Origin: JAJZJT01 sp049964655
GTDB lineage: Bacteria > Actinomycetota > Acidimicrobiia > Acidimicrobiales > RAAP-2
DNA: 64,000 nucleotides
Assembly (NCBI GenBank): GCA_049964655.1
Contig: JBMFXC010000002.1
Location: 1-64,000 of the forward strand
Direction: 5' to 3'
In this document: in pieces, positions 62,604 through 64,000 of the stretch
How positions within the stretch are numbered: position 1 is the first letter of the stretch
How the letters are laid out: every line of letters starts with the position of its first letter
The notes under the pieces: generated by a model
The model's database searches: none
Seen by the model: the letters and a program-made list of their open reading frames with translations, nothing else
Told to the model about the DNA's origin: nothing
Made by a program: the position numbers and the translations under genes

Positions 62604-63766
62604 CCTCCCTCACCGAGCTCGTGGTCCGCGCACCGGACGTCGTGGTGACGACCGCCGACCTCTCGGCGGTCCGGGACGCGCTCCGTCGGCAGCTCCACCA
62701 CCCGGCCGCCAACGGCGTCGACCTCGACGTACGGCCCGACGTCGTACGCGACCCGAGTAGAGCCCTCGGTTCAGACCCGTTCCGATGGTCCCCGGCCACG
62801 GTCCGGCGCTCGCTCGGACTGGCCTCTCTCGACGCGTGCGCGTCCGGCAGGTATCGGACCCCGGCGGAGGCCGTCGCGTCGGTTGCCGATGCGGCCGTCA
62901 CGGCCTGGTTGCAGACGGGCTGGCGGCAGTTTCACTGGGAGCCGTGGATGGCTCGGCTCGGTCTGGGCGCTCGGGGTGCCGTCCTTGCCGAAGCAACGAC
63001 CTGGGCATCGCTCCTGTGGACGATGCTCGACTGGCGTTGGCTCGCCACGGAAGACCTCCTCCACGTCGGGACACCCCCCCGACGGGTGACGTTCTCGGGA
63101 CGTCCCGTGGTGCGGCTGCGCGCACGACCCGACATCCGCATCGGTCGGCGCGACACTCCACCGGCGCCTCCGAGCGGCGACCCAGGGTCGAACCTCGACG
63201 AACCGTCGCTGGCCGGACACCAGGGGAGGACACCCTTCCCGCCTGCTCCGTCCGCCTCCAGAGAAGGTGGAGCACCCAGCGGAGCGGTGCGGGCAGCGGG
63301 CAGTGCAGACATACAGACCCTGGTCGTGGCGCACCGGGGTGCACCGCCACAGACGTGGCAGGCCGAGCTTGCCCTCGTGGCCCTTGTCGACCTACTCGCC
63401 GGCACGCCCCGCCCGGCTACTCGCCGCGTCGTCGGTCTGTGGCCCGAAGCGGGCGCTGCCCGATGGCTCGACGTGGGACAGGAAGAGCTCGAGCTTGGCG
63501 TCCGAGCAGTTTCCGACGTGGTCGACGCCGCCGTCGGGAGCAGTGGGGCGCCATCCCCGCACGCCACTGCTCGCACGTCCTCGAGCAGACAGAGAGTGAT
63601 CGCATCCGGCTCCACCAGCGACCCACCGACGGGGGAGCGCGCCGACAGGACCGGGACCGCCGACGGAGTTGCGACGGCCGACGGAGTTGCGACGGCCGAC
63701 GGAGTTGCGACGGCCGACGGTACCGACGCCGGGACCAGTCCGAAGAACCGGGAGCAGGCTGCCTGA
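62600..63766 (+). CDS. Unrecognised partner protein
   Basis: 388 residues, no signal or helix. It has LARPDIRIG-like spacing (RLRARPDIRIG at ~173-183) and TLVVAHRG near 242-249, again similar in layout to a D...(E/x)xK nuclease core with Lys replaced. The C-terminal tail contains three TADGVA repeats from an 18-bp unit. It starts inside the stop of the preceding gene, so the two are made together, perhaps as a complex. Confidence 0.65.
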   Translation: MTSLTELVVRAPDVVVTTADLSAVRDALRRQLHHPAANGVDLDVRPDVVRDPSRALGSDPFRWSPATVRRSLGLASLDACASGRYRTPAEAVASVADAAVTAWLQTGWRQFHWEPWMARLGLGARGAVLAEATTWASLLWTMLDWRWLATEDLLHVGTPPRRVTFSGRPVVRLRARPDIRIGRRDTPPAPPSGDPGSNLDEPSLAGHQGRTPFPPAPSASREGGAPSGAVRAAGSADIQTLVVAHRGAPPQTWQAELALVALVDLLAGTPRPATRRVVGLWPEAGAARWLDVGQEELELGVRAVSDVVDAAVGSSGAPSPHATARTSSSRQRVIASGSTSDPPTGERADRTGTADGVATADGVATADGVATADGTDAGTSPKNREQAA

Positions 63767-63804
63767 CCGGCGACGGCGTGGCGGCGTCACGGGCGGCGAC
63801 GGCG

Positions 63805-64000
63805 TCACGTGTAGCGGCTGGCGGCCTCGCGGACCATCGACGGGTAGCCGTTTCCGAAGAGAACGGCGTGCACGAGCAAGGGGACAAGCTGGAAGAGCGA
63901 CCGCCGGTCGAGCCAACCGTCGGAGAGCGGCTGCACCTCGGTGTAGGCGGCCAGGAGCCGACCTGGGATCGGACCGAAGAGGGCCAACATGGCAAGGTCC
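63805..64000 (-). CDS. Fructosamine kinase family protein, C-terminus (cut by window edge)
   Basis: The minus-strand frame reads DLAMLALFGPIPG, then EVQPLSDGWLDRRSLFQL and PLLVHAVLFG, which match the end of fructosamine-3-kinase family proteins, and stops at 63805. The kinase core and start are outside the window. The family phosphorylates glycated amines for removal. Confidence 0.88.
   Translation of the reverse strand, partial: DLAMLALFGPIPGRLLAAYTEVQPLSDGWLDRRSLFQLVPLLVHAVLFGNGYPSMVREAASRYT

Overview
The window is GC-rich bacterial DNA, with G or C at nearly every third codon position. Gene content suggests an actinobacterium, possibly of the Acidimicrobiia type. Clues are a recA promoter with an actinobacterial GAACnnnnGTTC LexA box, an ERCC4 nuclease carrying an Lsr2-like C-terminus, DUF3048, an AftB-like GT-C enzyme, many acyl-CoA genes, and many genes that appear to start with leaderless mRNAs. 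The lineage is inference. Two 100-N scaffold gaps (10363-10462, 27814-27913) each sit inside a short tandem repeat, so they look like assembly breaks on repeats.

Layout. 1-10.3 kb: the end of a histidine kinase, then a minus-strand redox block. The block holds a NarL-type two-component pair, two cupredoxin-like lipoproteins, a Tat-exported four-cluster ferredoxin, an NrfD-type quinone protein with an extracytoplasmic tail, a third cupredoxin with a full CuA-like ligand set, and a His-rich membrane protein. No molybdoenzyme and no c-type cytochrome accompany it. 10.6-13.6 kb: an MMPL exporter and a divergent TetR regulator around a dyad-symmetric promoter. 13.6-15.2 kb: a FrnE-like oxidoreductase and apt. 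15.4-24.6 kb: lipid or sterol-type acyl-CoA metabolism (two acyl-CoA dehydrogenases, TetR, a ferritin-like diiron protein, a thiolase-fold/DUF35 pair, an acyl-CoA ligase, a serine hydrolase). 24.6-26.8 kb: a non-canonical NRAMP-family transporter with a leader peptide.

27-43 kb: a surface-glycan region with a Tat-exported DMFase-like protein, GT-C membrane proteins, an AT3 acyltransferase, an AftB-like protein and four tandem paralogues of one unrecognised membrane family, arranged as two divergent overlapping operons. 43-50 kb: housekeeping genes (recA, a 2H phosphodiesterase, a DUF3048 protein, cinA, pgsA, rimO, tRNA-Ser). 50-64 kb: mixed genes including a secreted lipase, the ERCC4-Lsr2 protein, alanine dehydrogenase, an SGNH hydrolase, a Fur regulator, a hexapeptide acyltransferase, a patatin, two unrecognised proteins with nuclease-like patterns, and the end of a fructosamine kinase.

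The best candidates for something undescribed are the NrfD/ferredoxin/cupredoxin module, in which two cupredoxin paralogues have Met where a CuA His would be, and the four-paralogue membrane family. A recurring start signal also stands out: a TAnnnT-like hexamer 6-7 nt before the start codon, in several places driving a tiny upstream ORF whose stop overlaps the main start.
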